Below are positions 1 through 6,747 of a stretch of 41,945 nucleotides of DNA, piece by piece. Origin of the DNA: Clostridiales bacterium (GTDB taxonomy: Bacteria; Bacillota; Clostridia; Christensenellales; Aristaeellaceae); contig SVGJ01000016.1 in the NCBI GenBank assembly GCA_015056415.1, forward strand, positions 1 to 41,945, given 5' to 3'. The translations under genes and the position numbers were made by a program. The notes under the pieces were generated by a model. The model worked only from the letters and a program-made list of their open reading frames with translations. It was not told the origin of the DNA and did not search any database. Positions within the stretch are counted from its first letter, which is position 1; each line of letters opens with the position of its first letter.

Positions 1-49
1 GCCCTCGAGGGCGTCGCTGGAACATAGGGCTTCGCCCGCATATGAAAAA

Positions 50-84
50 CCACCAGCTTGGCTGGTGGATGTTTATTGTTTTTT
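50..84 (+). terminator. rho-independent terminator of an upstream gene
   Basis: A perfect 8-bp stem (CCACCAGC at 50-57 and GCTGGTGG at 61-68) with a three-base loop is followed by a T-rich tract at 71-84. It probably ends a plus-strand gene lying outside the window. In frame 1 the first 24 bases are open and end at a TAG at 25-27, which could be that gene's last codons, but nine codons are too few to call. Confidence 0.7.
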
Positions 85-123
85 GGGGGAGTGTTCTTTT
101 TTCGGCTGGACCAGCCTGGGGGC

Positions 124-449
124 GTACTTTTCGTCTCGGCGAAAAGTACCAAAAGCCGCCCGGGGGCCACAATGGAGGGTGTGGCCCCCGGACCCCGGTG
201 CACTTTTCAGGATCGCCTGCGTATGAGCCTTCGCGGGGCGACCTGTTACAGCAGGGTTGGCGGCGCGGGCAGCGCGCCGCCCTATGATCGCTGCCATACG
301 CTTGGGAAGAAATTACGTCTGGGGTATCGGACAATCGTGGCTGGCGTGTCGCAGGCGTGCGTCGCGGCGCGACCGTATTCGCGCCGTGACCCCCGGCAAA
401 TGTACATGCCCGGCCCGCCCAAAATGGGTCCAGGGCCATGCGGCCCTGG
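124..449. repeat. non-coding run of four strong inverted repeats (composite hairpin element)
   Basis: This stretch has no convincing gene. It holds four stem-loops: GTACTTTTCG at 124-133 with its exact complement at 140-149; a 10-bp stem at 162-171 / 180-189; a 7-bp stem at 261-267 / 273-279; and an 8-bp stem at 430-437 / 442-449 followed by a T-rich stretch that could terminate transcription. The two first stems are separated by an AAAAG-containing linker. Similar hairpin-plus-GC-hairpin blocks recur between genes in clostridial genomes in my recollection, so an interspersed repeat is more likely than a gene. Short open frames across it in several phases have no ribosome site or family resemblance. 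Confidence 0.5.
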
Positions 450-468
450 TATTTCTTGTGTACTTTTG

Positions 469-497
469 TTGACGGGAGGGGGGAAAGTATCTATAAT
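469..497 (+). promoter_or_regulatory. sigma-A type promoter of the vor/kor operon
   Basis: TTGACG (469-474) and a perfect TATAAT (492-497) are separated by 17 bp. Transcription would start near 504, giving a leader of roughly 25 nt before the ferredoxin-subunit start codon, with AAGGAGG in between. Confidence 0.85.
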
Positions 498-527
498 AGA
501 ACAATACCGATTCAGGAAGGAGGCGGC

Positions 528-734
528 ATGATGGCCAAGTTGACCATTGCTGCGGAGACCTGCAAGGGCTGCGGTCTGTGCGCAGACGTTTGCCCCAAGA
601 AGCTGCTGGAGTTGAGCCACGACATCAACAGCAAGGGCTATCATCCCATTGCCATTACCGATCAGGAGAAGTGCATCGGCTGCGCGTTCTGCGCCCGGAT
701 GTGCCCTGATGCTGTGATCACCGTTGAGAAGTAA
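528..734 (+). CDS. vorD: 2-oxoacid:ferredoxin oxidoreductase, ferredoxin (delta) subunit
   Basis: This 68-residue protein is a 2[4Fe-4S] ferredoxin. Two complete cluster motifs of the form CxxCxxCxxxCP are visible, CKGCGLCADVCP and CIGCAFCARMCP. In four-subunit 2-oxoacid:ferredoxin oxidoreductases this subunit passes electrons from the thiamine-diphosphate site to external ferredoxin in the cytoplasm. It is first in an operon with the alpha, beta and gamma subunits. The start at 528 lies a few bases after a strong AAGGAGG; an ATG at 531 is an equal alternative, and the longer frame back to 438 crosses the promoter and is rejected. The D-B-A-C order resembles VorDBAC/KorDABC. Whether the acid is 2-oxoisovalerate or 2-oxoglutarate cannot be read from this subunit. 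Confidence 0.88.
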   Translation: MMAKLTIAAETCKGCGLCADVCPKKLLELSHDINSKGYHPIAITDQEKCIGCAFCARMCPDAVITVEK

Positions 735-753
735 TTGTTAGGAGGTTGTCTCC

Positions 754-1827
754 ATGGGTCAGAAGATGCTCATGAAGGGCAATGAGGCCATTGCCGAGGC
801 CGCCATCCAGGCCGGATGCCGGTTCTTCTTCGGCTACCCCATCACGCCCCAGAATCAGATTCCCGAATATATGTCCAAGCGTATGCCCAAGGTGGAGGGC
901 GGTTGCTTCCTGCAGGCTGAAAGCGAAGTGGCGGCCATCAACATGGTCTACGGCGCTGCCGGCGCCGGCGCCCGCGTTATGACTTCCTCCTCCAGCCCCG
1001 GAATTTCCCTCAAGCAGGAAGGCATCAGCTACATCGTTGGTGCTGAGCTCCCCTGCGTGATCGTGAACATGGTCCGCGGCGGCCCTGGCCTGGGCTCTAT
1101 TCAGCCCGCCCAGAGCGACTACTACCAGTCCACCCGCGGTGGCGGTCACGGCGACTACCGTATGCTGGTGCTGGCCCCCTCCTCCGTGCAGGAGGCCGTG
1201 GAGCTCACCCAGCAGGCCTTCGACCTGGCTGACAAATACCGCAATCCTGTGCTGGTCATGGGCGATGGCCTCATCGGCCAGATGATGGAGCCCGTGGAAA
1301 TGCCCGAGTACGTCAAGCCCGAGCTGCCCGCCAAGGATTGGGCCGCCACCGGCTGGAAGCCCGGCTGCGGCCGCGAGCGCGCCGTCATCAACAGCCTGTA
1401 CATCGATCCCAGCGTGCTGGAGAACCACAACCGCAAGCTGTTTGCCAAGTATGCCGTGATGGAGCAGGAAGAGTGCCGCTGGCAGGAAGAAATGACCGAC
1501 GATGCGGATTTCGTTATTGTGGCCTATGGCACTACTGCCCGTATCGCCCGCAGCGCCATGCGTAAGCTGCGCGAAAACGGCATCAAGGCCGGCCTGATCC
1601 GGCCCATCACCCTGTGGCCCTTCCCCAATGCTCCCATCCAGAAGGCCGCTGAGCACGCCAAGGCCTTCCTGACGGTGGAAATGTCCATGGGTCAGATGGT
1701 GGACGACGTGCGTCTGGCCGTCAACGGCAAGAAGCCCGTTGAATTCTACGGCCGCACCGGCGGCATCGTGCCCACTGTGCGCGAGATCGTGGAGCAGATC
1801 GAGAATATGGCAAAGGAGGCGAAGTAA
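754..1827 (+). CDS. vorB: 2-oxoacid:ferredoxin oxidoreductase alpha subunit (VorB/KorA type)
   Basis: This 357-residue protein is the large subunit carrying the pyrimidine-binding domain and domain II of the 2-oxoacid:ferredoxin oxidoreductase family. The signature YPITPQ is at residues 28-33, followed by an [17 protein letters not shown] region typical of this subunit. It acts with the beta subunit to decarboxylate a 2-oxoacid oxidatively to an acyl-CoA, reducing ferredoxin. The length suits the VorB/KorA type in which the gamma domain is separate. A ribosome site AGGAGG lies 8-9 bases before the start, and the gene is 19 bp behind the ferredoxin gene. Proteins like this are usually annotated as 3-methyl-2-oxobutanoate dehydrogenase subunit VorB in clostridia; KorA is the alternative name, and substrate preference is inference. 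Confidence 0.88.
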   Translation: MGQKMLMKGNEAIAEAAIQAGCRFFFGYPITPQNQIPEYMSKRMPKVEGGCFLQAESEVAAINMVYGAAGAGARVMTSSSSPGISLKQEGISYIVGAELPCVIVNMVRGGPGLGSIQPAQSDYYQSTRGGGHGDYRMLVLAPSSVQEAVELTQQAFDLADKYRNPVLVMGDGLIGQMMEPVEMPEYVKPELPAKDWAATGWKPGCGRERAVINSLYIDPSVLENHNRKLFAKYAVMEQEECRWQEEMTDDADFVIVAYGTTARIARSAMRKLRENGIKAGLIRPITLWPFPNAPIQKAAEHAKAFLTVEMSMGQMVDDVRLAVNGKKPVEFYGRTGGIVPTVREIVEQIENMAKEAK

Positions 1828-1828
1828 G

Positions 1829-2572
1829 ATGGCAGTCGTTTATGAAAAGACCAAGCTCCTCACCGACAAGCCTCTGCACTATTGCCCCGGCTGCACCCAC
1901 GGCATCATCCACCGCCTGGTGGCCGAGGCCCTTGACGAGCTGGGCGTGCAGGAGAAGACCATCGGCGTCGCTCCTGTTGGCTGCGCTGTGTTCGCCTATG
2001 ATTACTTCAACTGCGATATGATGGAAGCCGCTCATGGCCGTGCCCCCGCTGTGGCCACCGGCTGCAAGCGCGTGAACCCCGATAACGTGGTCTTCACCTA
2101 TCAGGGCGACGGCGACCTGGCCTCCATCGGCGCGGCGGAGATCACCCACGCTGCCACCCGCGGCGAGAACATCACCGTGATCTTCGTCAACAACGCTATT
2201 TACGGCATGACCGGCGGCCAGATGGCTCCCACCACGCTGCCCGGCCAGGTCACCACCACCAGCCCCTATGGCCGTGATACCGATCACTGCGGCTATCCTA
2301 TCCGCGTCAGCGAGATGCTGGCGACTCTGGATGGCCCCGCCTACATCGCCCGCGTGTCCGTCCATGACGTGAAGCACATCATGGAGGCCAAAAAGGCCAT
2401 CAAGAAGGCCTTCCAGATGCAGATCGAGGGCAAGGGCTTCACGCTGGTGGAGGTGCTCTCCTCCTGCCCGACCAACTGGGGCATGACGCCTCAGGAGGCC
2501 CTGAAGTGGCTGCAGGAGAACATGATCCCCCAGTATCCCCTGGGCGTGAAGAAAGAAAAGGAGGCGGAGTGA
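1829..2572 (+). CDS. vorA: 2-oxoacid:ferredoxin oxidoreductase beta subunit, TPP-binding (VorA/KorB type)
   Basis: This 247-residue protein binds thiamine diphosphate. It has the N-terminal CPGCTHG motif (19-25), a GDGD metal/TPP motif (93-96) and the paired asparagines (121-122) that close the classic GDG-x(~25)-NN signature, followed by YGMTGGQ. It forms the active site with the alpha subunit. The start at 1829 is one base after the alpha-subunit stop (1825-1827), behind an AAGGAGG inside the preceding gene, so the two are translationally linked. Open sequence continues upstream in the same frame to 1739 but overlaps the alpha gene and is not used. No motif separates branched-chain from 2-oxoglutarate enzymes by eye. 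Confidence 0.88.
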   Translation: MAVVYEKTKLLTDKPLHYCPGCTHGIIHRLVAEALDELGVQEKTIGVAPVGCAVFAYDYFNCDMMEAAHGRAPAVATGCKRVNPDNVVFTYQGDGDLASIGAAEITHAATRGENITVIFVNNAIYGMTGGQMAPTTLPGQVTTTSPYGRDTDHCGYPIRVSEMLATLDGPAYIARVSVHDVKHIMEAKKAIKKAFQMQIEGKGFTLVEVLSSCPTNWGMTPQEALKWLQENMIPQYPLGVKKEKEAE

Positions 2573-2573
2573 G

Positions 2574-3110
2574 ATGGAAGCTCAATTCCTGATTGCCGGT
2601 TTCGGCGGACAGGGCGTGCTGCTGATCGGCCAGCTGCTGGCCAAGGCTGCCATGCACGACGGCATGAACGTCTCCTGGATGCCCTCCTACGGCCCTGAAA
2701 TGCGCGGCGGTGAAGCCAACTGCGCTGTGGTGGTCTCCGATGAGCCCATCGGCAGCCCCCTGGTCACCGAGCCGCCCATCGCGGTCATCATGAATAAGCC
2801 CTCCATGCTGAAGTTCGGCCCCACCATGGAAAAGGGCGGTCTGATGCTGTACAATTCCTCCCTGATCGACATCAAGCCCGAGCGTGAGGACATCACCGCC
2901 GTGGCCATCGATTGCAACGGCATTGCCGAAAAGCTGGGCAATGCCCGCACAGCCAACATGGTCATGCTGGGCGCCATCATCCAGCGCACCGGCGTCATCT
3001 CCATCGATAGCGCCATGGAGGCCCTCAAGGCCACCTTCGGCCCCAAGAAGGAGCACCTGCTGCCCATCAACCGCCAGGCTATGGAAGCCGGCGCTGAAGC
3101 GGCGAAGTAA
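2574..3110 (+). CDS. vorC: 2-oxoacid:ferredoxin oxidoreductase gamma subunit (VorC/KorC type)
   Basis: This 178-residue protein is the gamma (domain III) subunit. It opens with the family signature GFGGQGV (residues 9-15) and has PSYGPEMRGG (37-46), both typical of this domain. It completes the complex and is thought to shape the CoA side of the active site. The gene starts one base after the beta-subunit stop behind AAAGGAGG, so subunit synthesis is coupled. It is the last gene of the operon; a long hairpin and then a short terminator follow at 3124-3252. Length is normal for a stand-alone gamma subunit. Confidence 0.88.
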   Translation: MEAQFLIAGFGGQGVLLIGQLLAKAAMHDGMNVSWMPSYGPEMRGGEANCAVVVSDEPIGSPLVTEPPIAVIMNKPSMLKFGPTMEKGGLMLYNSSLIDIKPEREDITAVAIDCNGIAEKLGNARTANMVMLGAIIQRTGVISIDSAMEALKATFGPKKEHLLPINRQAMEAGAEAAK

Positions 3111-3123
3111 TAGTTCGTGTGCC

Positions 3124-3163
3124 ACGGGAGGGCGGCTTTTTCTGAGAAAAAGCCCCCTCCCGT
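3124..3163. repeat. long near-perfect inverted repeat after the vor operon
   Basis: Twenty bases at 3124-3143 pair with 19 bases at 3145-3163 with only one unpaired base and a single-base centre, giving a very stable stem whose core is GGCTTTTTCT/AGAAAAAGCC. The T and A runs are inside the stem, so it is not a normal terminator; it may stabilise the 3' end of the operon RNA or be a mobile hairpin repeat. Confidence 0.65.
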
Positions 3164-3226
3164 ACCCACCCCGAAAAAGCAGCGACCTTCGCACAGCCTG
3201 CTCTTCGATGAAGCGATTTGGTTGAG

Positions 3227-3252
3227 TTTGTCCGGAATGGACAAATTTTTTT
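3227..3252 (+). terminator. short rho-independent terminator of the vor operon
   Basis: TTTGTCC (3227-3233) pairs with GGACAAA (3239-3245) over a 5-base loop, followed directly by seven T residues (3246-3252). It lies about 120 bp after the gamma-subunit stop. Confidence 0.7.
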
Positions 3253-3290
3253 CGTTTTGGAGAAGGAGTTCCATGCATTGGCGCAGAATG

Positions 3291-3304
3291 AGAACATATG
3301 TTCT
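3291..3304. promoter_or_regulatory. 14-bp palindrome resembling a Gram-positive LexA (SOS) box
   Basis: AGAACATATGTTCT is a perfect 14-bp palindrome with its right end 20 bp before the acetyltransferase start codon. It fits the Firmicute LexA box core GAAC-N4-GTTC, including the purine/pyrimidine pattern in the spacer; the outermost bases differ from the C...G form. No convincing promoter could be placed around it. Assignment as an operator is inference. Confidence 0.4.
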
Positions 3305-3324
3305 TTTATATGGGAGGCTGAGCA

Positions 3325-3888
3325 ATGAGCGTTTATGATGTGTGTCCGGTGCTGAAGAGCGAGCATTTCACCCTGCGGCTGGTGGAACGGGAGGACGCGC
3401 CGGGGCTGCTGAAGGTGTACAGCGATGAGAGAGCAGTGCCTCTGTTCAACGGGGATAACTGCAACGGGGATGATTTCCACTATACCACCATGGAGCGGAT
3501 GGAGCAGGCGATCGACTTCTGGCTGAAGTCGTACTACGAATGGAAGTGCTTTGTTCGCTGGACGATCCTTGCCGGGGATGAGCCCATCGGCACGGTGGAG
3601 CTGTTCCACCGGGAGGCGGAGGACGCGTTCAATCACCATGGGCTGCTGCGGCTGGATCTGCGCTCCGATTACGAGCGGCTTTCTGTGCTGCTGGAGCTGC
3701 TGGAACTGATTCATCGGTATGCCTATGAGCTTTTTGATTGCCCTATCCTGGCTACCAAAGCTCCGGCTTTTGCCGGGGAGCGGTGCGGGGCGCTGGCCCG
3801 GAGCGGCTACATTGCCTCGGCCAGCAGGATCGTGGGCCACGCTGGCACGGAGTACGGCGATTACTGGGTGCGTCCGGAGAAAAACTGA
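3325..3888 (+). CDS. GNAT-family N-acetyltransferase (RimJ-like)
   Basis: This 187-residue protein looks like a GNAT acetyltransferase that moves an acetyl group from acetyl-CoA to an amine. It starts with the FTLRLVEREDAPGLLKVYSD pattern typical of RimJ/RimL-like members (domain strand 1 and helix 1) and has a central WTILAGDEPIGTVEL strand pair. The usual acetyl-CoA loop (Q/RxxGxG/A) is not clear, and the C-terminal half diverges, so substrate and even activity are unknown. A GGGAGG ribosome site lies at 3312-3317. It is a single gene between the vor terminator and its own terminator at 3889-3934, with a LexA-like palindrome upstream that may make it damage-inducible. Confidence 0.7.
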   Translation: MSVYDVCPVLKSEHFTLRLVEREDAPGLLKVYSDERAVPLFNGDNCNGDDFHYTTMERMEQAIDFWLKSYYEWKCFVRWTILAGDEPIGTVELFHREAEDAFNHHGLLRLDLRSDYERLSVLLELLELIHRYAYELFDCPILATKAPAFAGERCGALARSGYIASASRIVGHAGTEYGDYWVRPEKN

Positions 3889-3934
3889 AACAGGCCCATG
3901 CTCACAACAGGATCGAGCATGGGCCTGTTTTTTT
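3889..3934 (+). terminator. rho-independent terminator of the acetyltransferase gene
   Basis: A perfect 14-bp stem (3889-3902 and 3916-3929; AACAGGCCCATGCT and its complement) with a 13-base loop runs into seven T residues (3928-3934) just after the stop codon. Confidence 0.85.
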
Positions 3935-3951
3935 CCGGTTTCCCGGCACGC

Positions 3952-3978
3952 AAAAAGCCGTCCCCTTTCGGGGACGGC
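3952..3978 (-). terminator. rho-independent terminator of the minus-strand transport operon
   Basis: On the minus strand GCCGTCCCC (3978-3970) pairs with GGGGACGGC (3965-3957) over a four-base loop, followed by a run of T (complement of 3952-3956). It sits 23 bp beyond the solute-binding-protein stop, back to back with the acetyltransferase terminator. Confidence 0.85.
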
Positions 3979-4001
3979 CGGAGATTGACCGCAGATGAGA
4001 A

Positions 4002-5702
4002 TTACTTCTCGTAGGCGATGCCGGCGGCGTCGAAGCAAGCATGGATCTGCTCGATCTTCTCAGCAACGTAAGCGTCGTAGCCATAGGACTTGCAGGTGTT
4101 GACCATTTCGTTCCACAGCTTGTCGAACTCAGCGTCGTCAGCGGCGTACACGCAGTTCCAGGAGCCCTGCTTCATCACAGGAGCGAACAGAGCGCGAGCT
4201 TCCTTGTTCTCCTGGCTCATCTCGGGATAGGCGTAGCCAGCGGCAATGGAGTTCACCAGGGATACGCGGCCAGTCTGGCGATACAGCTCGGAGCCGGAGG
4301 TGGCGCCGTTAGCGTACTCGGTGGACCAGGCCTTCTGCAGGGCGGTGTTGTAGCGCTCGGCATAGCAGGGCCAGCCCTTCACGGAGAAGGAGTAGGTCTT
4401 TTCGGGCACCATCTGTTCCATAGCGATCAGCTCGTGGTTGAACTTGCTCTCGCCGTCCTGATAGGTGCCGCCGCCGTTTTCAGCGGGCATCTGGGTCTCA
4501 GCGCCGTTTTCGAAGCACTCCCAGCCAAACTCGGTCATGTAGGGGATGCCGTTCTCGTCATAATCCCAGCACAGACCCTTGGGGCCATAGTGCTGAATGA
4601 TCATGCCTTCCTCGGTGCACAGCCATTCGATGACTTCCAGGGCACGCTCGGGATACTGGCAGTTGGCGCCGATGGACCAGCCGCGGTTGCTGCCGGCGGT
4701 GGAGAGGGTCAGCTGCTGGGGATAGGAATCTTCAAACACGAAGGTCTGGAAACCGATCTCCTGCTCAGCGCGCTCAGCGTTGTTGAAGTTGCCGATGATC
4801 CAGCCCCACAGAGCCATCAGATAACGGCCGTTGGAGAGCTTGGTGGAGTAGAGGTCGAAGTTCTGGGAAACGGACTCGGGATCGAACAGGCCTTCGCGGT
4901 ACATCTGATTGTTGACCTTCAGAGCGCGATAGTACAGGCTGCCTTCCGCCAGAGGATCGACGATGTCGCCGGTGGCGTAGTTGACGCCCAGGAAATCAGC
5001 TTCCTTGTAGCCGTAGAAGGTCATCAGGTCCCAGGTAAACTTCATGACGCAGTCTTCCCAGTCGCCGAAGCCGCCGTAGGCGTACACGGTCTCGCCGTTC
5101 TCGTTGGTGGGCACGGCGGCCTGCAGGGCCTTCATGAAGGCGGGCAGGTCTTCCAGGGAGGTCAGGGCGGGCTTGCCGGCCTTGACCCAGGCGTCATAAC
5201 GAATCTGCAGGGCGTAGGTGGGGTCGGTCAGCTCGGCCCAGGCGCCATCCTCGGCGGCCACGGCGTAAGCCCAGCCGTAGTTGCCTTCCAGGCCCTTGGT
5301 GGCGACCAGATCACGAACCTTCTGAGTAGCTTCGCCGAAGTACTTGTTCAGGTTGGTGTAGGGGGTCATGTCGACTTCGTCCAGGTTGTAGATCAGCTCA
5401 GCGTCCAGGGCTTCGAAGAAGTTCTCGCCCAGGTCGCCCCAGCAGATGATGTCGCCCAGCTCTTCCGCGGACATACCGGCGGTGAAGGCGTTGGTATCAA
5501 CGTTGGAGGAGATGAACTTCAGGGTGACGTTGAAGCGGTCCTTCAGCTCCTTGCCGAACCAGCCGGGCTGCTCGCCGGCGTAGTTAGCAAGCTGAGAGAA
5601 CACAGTCAGGGTGATGGGCTCACGATAGTCCTCGGCGACGGCCATCGGCAGAGCAGACAGCAGCATCATGAGGGCCAGAACCAGAGACAGGATCTTTTTC
5701 AT
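4002..5702 (-). CDS. extracellular sugar-binding protein of an ABC transporter (LipO/YtcQ-like)
   Basis: This 566-residue exported protein is the likely substrate receptor for the two permeases encoded just upstream in the operon. Residues 1-23 form a classic signal peptide (MKK, a hydrophobic core rich in L and M, then AVA-E). The size and the ITLTVFSQ opening after the signal fit the large family 1 solute-binding proteins that pair with LplB/YtcP permeases. No lipobox cysteine is present, which is unusual for a Gram-positive binding protein that normally needs a lipid anchor. AAGGAGG lies a suitable distance before the start. A hairpin in the gap to the permease gene may raise its level relative to the membrane subunits. 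Ligand unknown. Confidence 0.82.
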   Translation of the reverse strand: MKKILSLVLALMMLLSALPMAVAEDYREPITLTVFSQLANYAGEQPGWFGKELKDRFNVTLKFISSNVDTNAFTAGMSAEELGDIICWGDLGENFFEALDAELIYNLDEVDMTPYTNLNKYFGEATQKVRDLVATKGLEGNYGWAYAVAAEDGAWAELTDPTYALQIRYDAWVKAGKPALTSLEDLPAFMKALQAAVPTNENGETVYAYGGFGDWEDCVMKFTWDLMTFYGYKEADFLGVNYATGDIVDPLAEGSLYYRALKVNNQMYREGLFDPESVSQNFDLYSTKLSNGRYLMALWGWIIGNFNNAERAEQEIGFQTFVFEDSYPQQLTLSTAGSNRGWSIGANCQYPERALEVIEWLCTEEGMIIQHYGPKGLCWDYDENGIPYMTEFGWECFENGAETQMPAENGGGTYQDGESKFNHELIAMEQMVPEKTYSFSVKGWPCYAERYNTALQKAWSTEYANGATSGSELYRQTGRVSLVNSIAAGYAYPEMSQENKEARALFAPVMKQGSWNCVYAADDAEFDKLWNEMVNTCKSYGYDAYVAEKIEQIHACFDAAGIAYEK

Positions 5703-5735
5703 GTGTGGGTGCCTCCTTATTAAATTTATTACTTA

Positions 5736-5755
5736 CCCGCGGTCAACAACGCGGG
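5736..5755 (-). other. intercistronic stem-loop before the binding-protein gene
   Basis: CCCGCG and CGCGGG (5736-5741 and 5750-5755) form a 6-bp GC stem in the 85-bp gap between the YtcP-type permease and the binding protein. It has no T-run, so it probably affects RNA stability or processing, as in other transport operons where the binding protein is made in excess. Confidence 0.45.
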
Positions 5756-5787
5756 CTGTAACCGGAAGAAAGGGTTGCCGGTGGGGT

Positions 5788-6732
5788 TTAGCCCTTCACA
5801 GCGCCGATCATGATGCCCTTGACGAAGAAGCGCTGGAAGAAGGGATACACGCACAGGATGGGCAGGGTGACCACCATGGCCACCGTCATCTGCACAGACA
5901 GGGAGGTCTGCTTGGTGGCGATGTTGGCCAGGGCGTTGGTATCCTGGGTATTGCGCACCAGCGCCGCCAGGGACTGGGCTTCACGCTGATACTTGTACAG
6001 CAGGAACTGCAGGGTGTAGTTCTTGCCGGAGGGCATGAGCATCATCGTATCGGTGAAGGAGTTCCACTGGCCCACGGCGGAGAAGATGCACAGCGTGGCC
6101 AGGATGGGGGTGATCAGCGGCAGGATCACCGAGATGAACACGCGGGTGTAGCCGGCGCCGTCCAGGGTGGCGCTCTCCTCCAGGGAGGGTGGCAGACCCT
6201 CGATGAAGGTCTTCACCAGGATCACGTTGTAGGGGGAGACCAGGCCGGGGATCACGTAGACCCAGAAGTTATCCAGGAAACCCAGGTTACGCAGGTTCAT
6301 GTACCAGGGGATCAGGCCTGCGGAGAAGTACATCGTGATGATGATCAGGCGGTACCACACCTTGCGCAGCCACATTTCCTGCTTGGTGACCAGGTAGCCC
6401 AGGAAGGCGCAGCCGGCCACTGTCCACAGGGTGCCCAGCACCGTACGGGCAACGGAGACGAACAGCGCGTCCATGATGCCGGGGATCTTCATCACCTGCA
6501 CGTAGTTTTCCAGGTGGATCTCCATGGGGTACAGCTGAATCCGGCCCAGGCGCACCAGCTCGTTGGAGGAGATGGTGTTGATGAACAGGTAGTAGAAGGG
6601 GAACAGGCAGGCGAGGGTGATCAGGAGGAAGATCGTATAGTTGATGATGTTGAAGATGATGTCGCCCTTGGACTGCCTGATGTGACGAGGGCGATTCATA
6701 TCCTTGATTTCCTTGCGCTTTGCAATAGTCAT
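5788..6732 (-). CDS. sugar ABC transporter permease, YtcP-like
   Basis: This 314-residue inner-membrane protein has six hydrophobic segments, the first near residues 30-55. It carries the permease EAA motif (EESATLDGAGYTRVFISVILP), which docks the ATPase, and ends with a sequence typical of the MalG/YtcP group (FVKGIMIGAVKG). It should form a heterodimer with the LplB-like permease encoded upstream, which stops 15 bp before this start. The ribosome site is an AAGGGGGG tract in that gap. No ATP-binding subunit is encoded in the locus; such importers commonly share an MsmX-type ATPase encoded elsewhere. Substrate is not evident from sequence. Confidence 0.88.
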   Translation of the reverse strand: MTIAKRKEIKDMNRPRHIRQSKGDIIFNIINYTIFLLITLACLFPFYYLFINTISSNELVRLGRIQLYPMEIHLENYVQVMKIPGIMDALFVSVARTVLGTLWTVAGCAFLGYLVTKQEMWLRKVWYRLIIITMYFSAGLIPWYMNLRNLGFLDNFWVYVIPGLVSPYNVILVKTFIEGLPPSLEESATLDGAGYTRVFISVILPLITPILATLCIFSAVGQWNSFTDTMMLMPSGKNYTLQFLLYKYQREAQSLAALVRNTQDTNALANIATKQTSLSVQMTVAMVVTLPILCVYPFFQRFFVKGIMIGAVKG

Positions 6733-6747
6733 TTCATCGCACCCCCC

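Noticed and set aside
42-531. Several short open frames in the first 530 bases
   Set aside because: They run through hairpins, the terminator and the promoter; no ribosome site and no recognisable protein.
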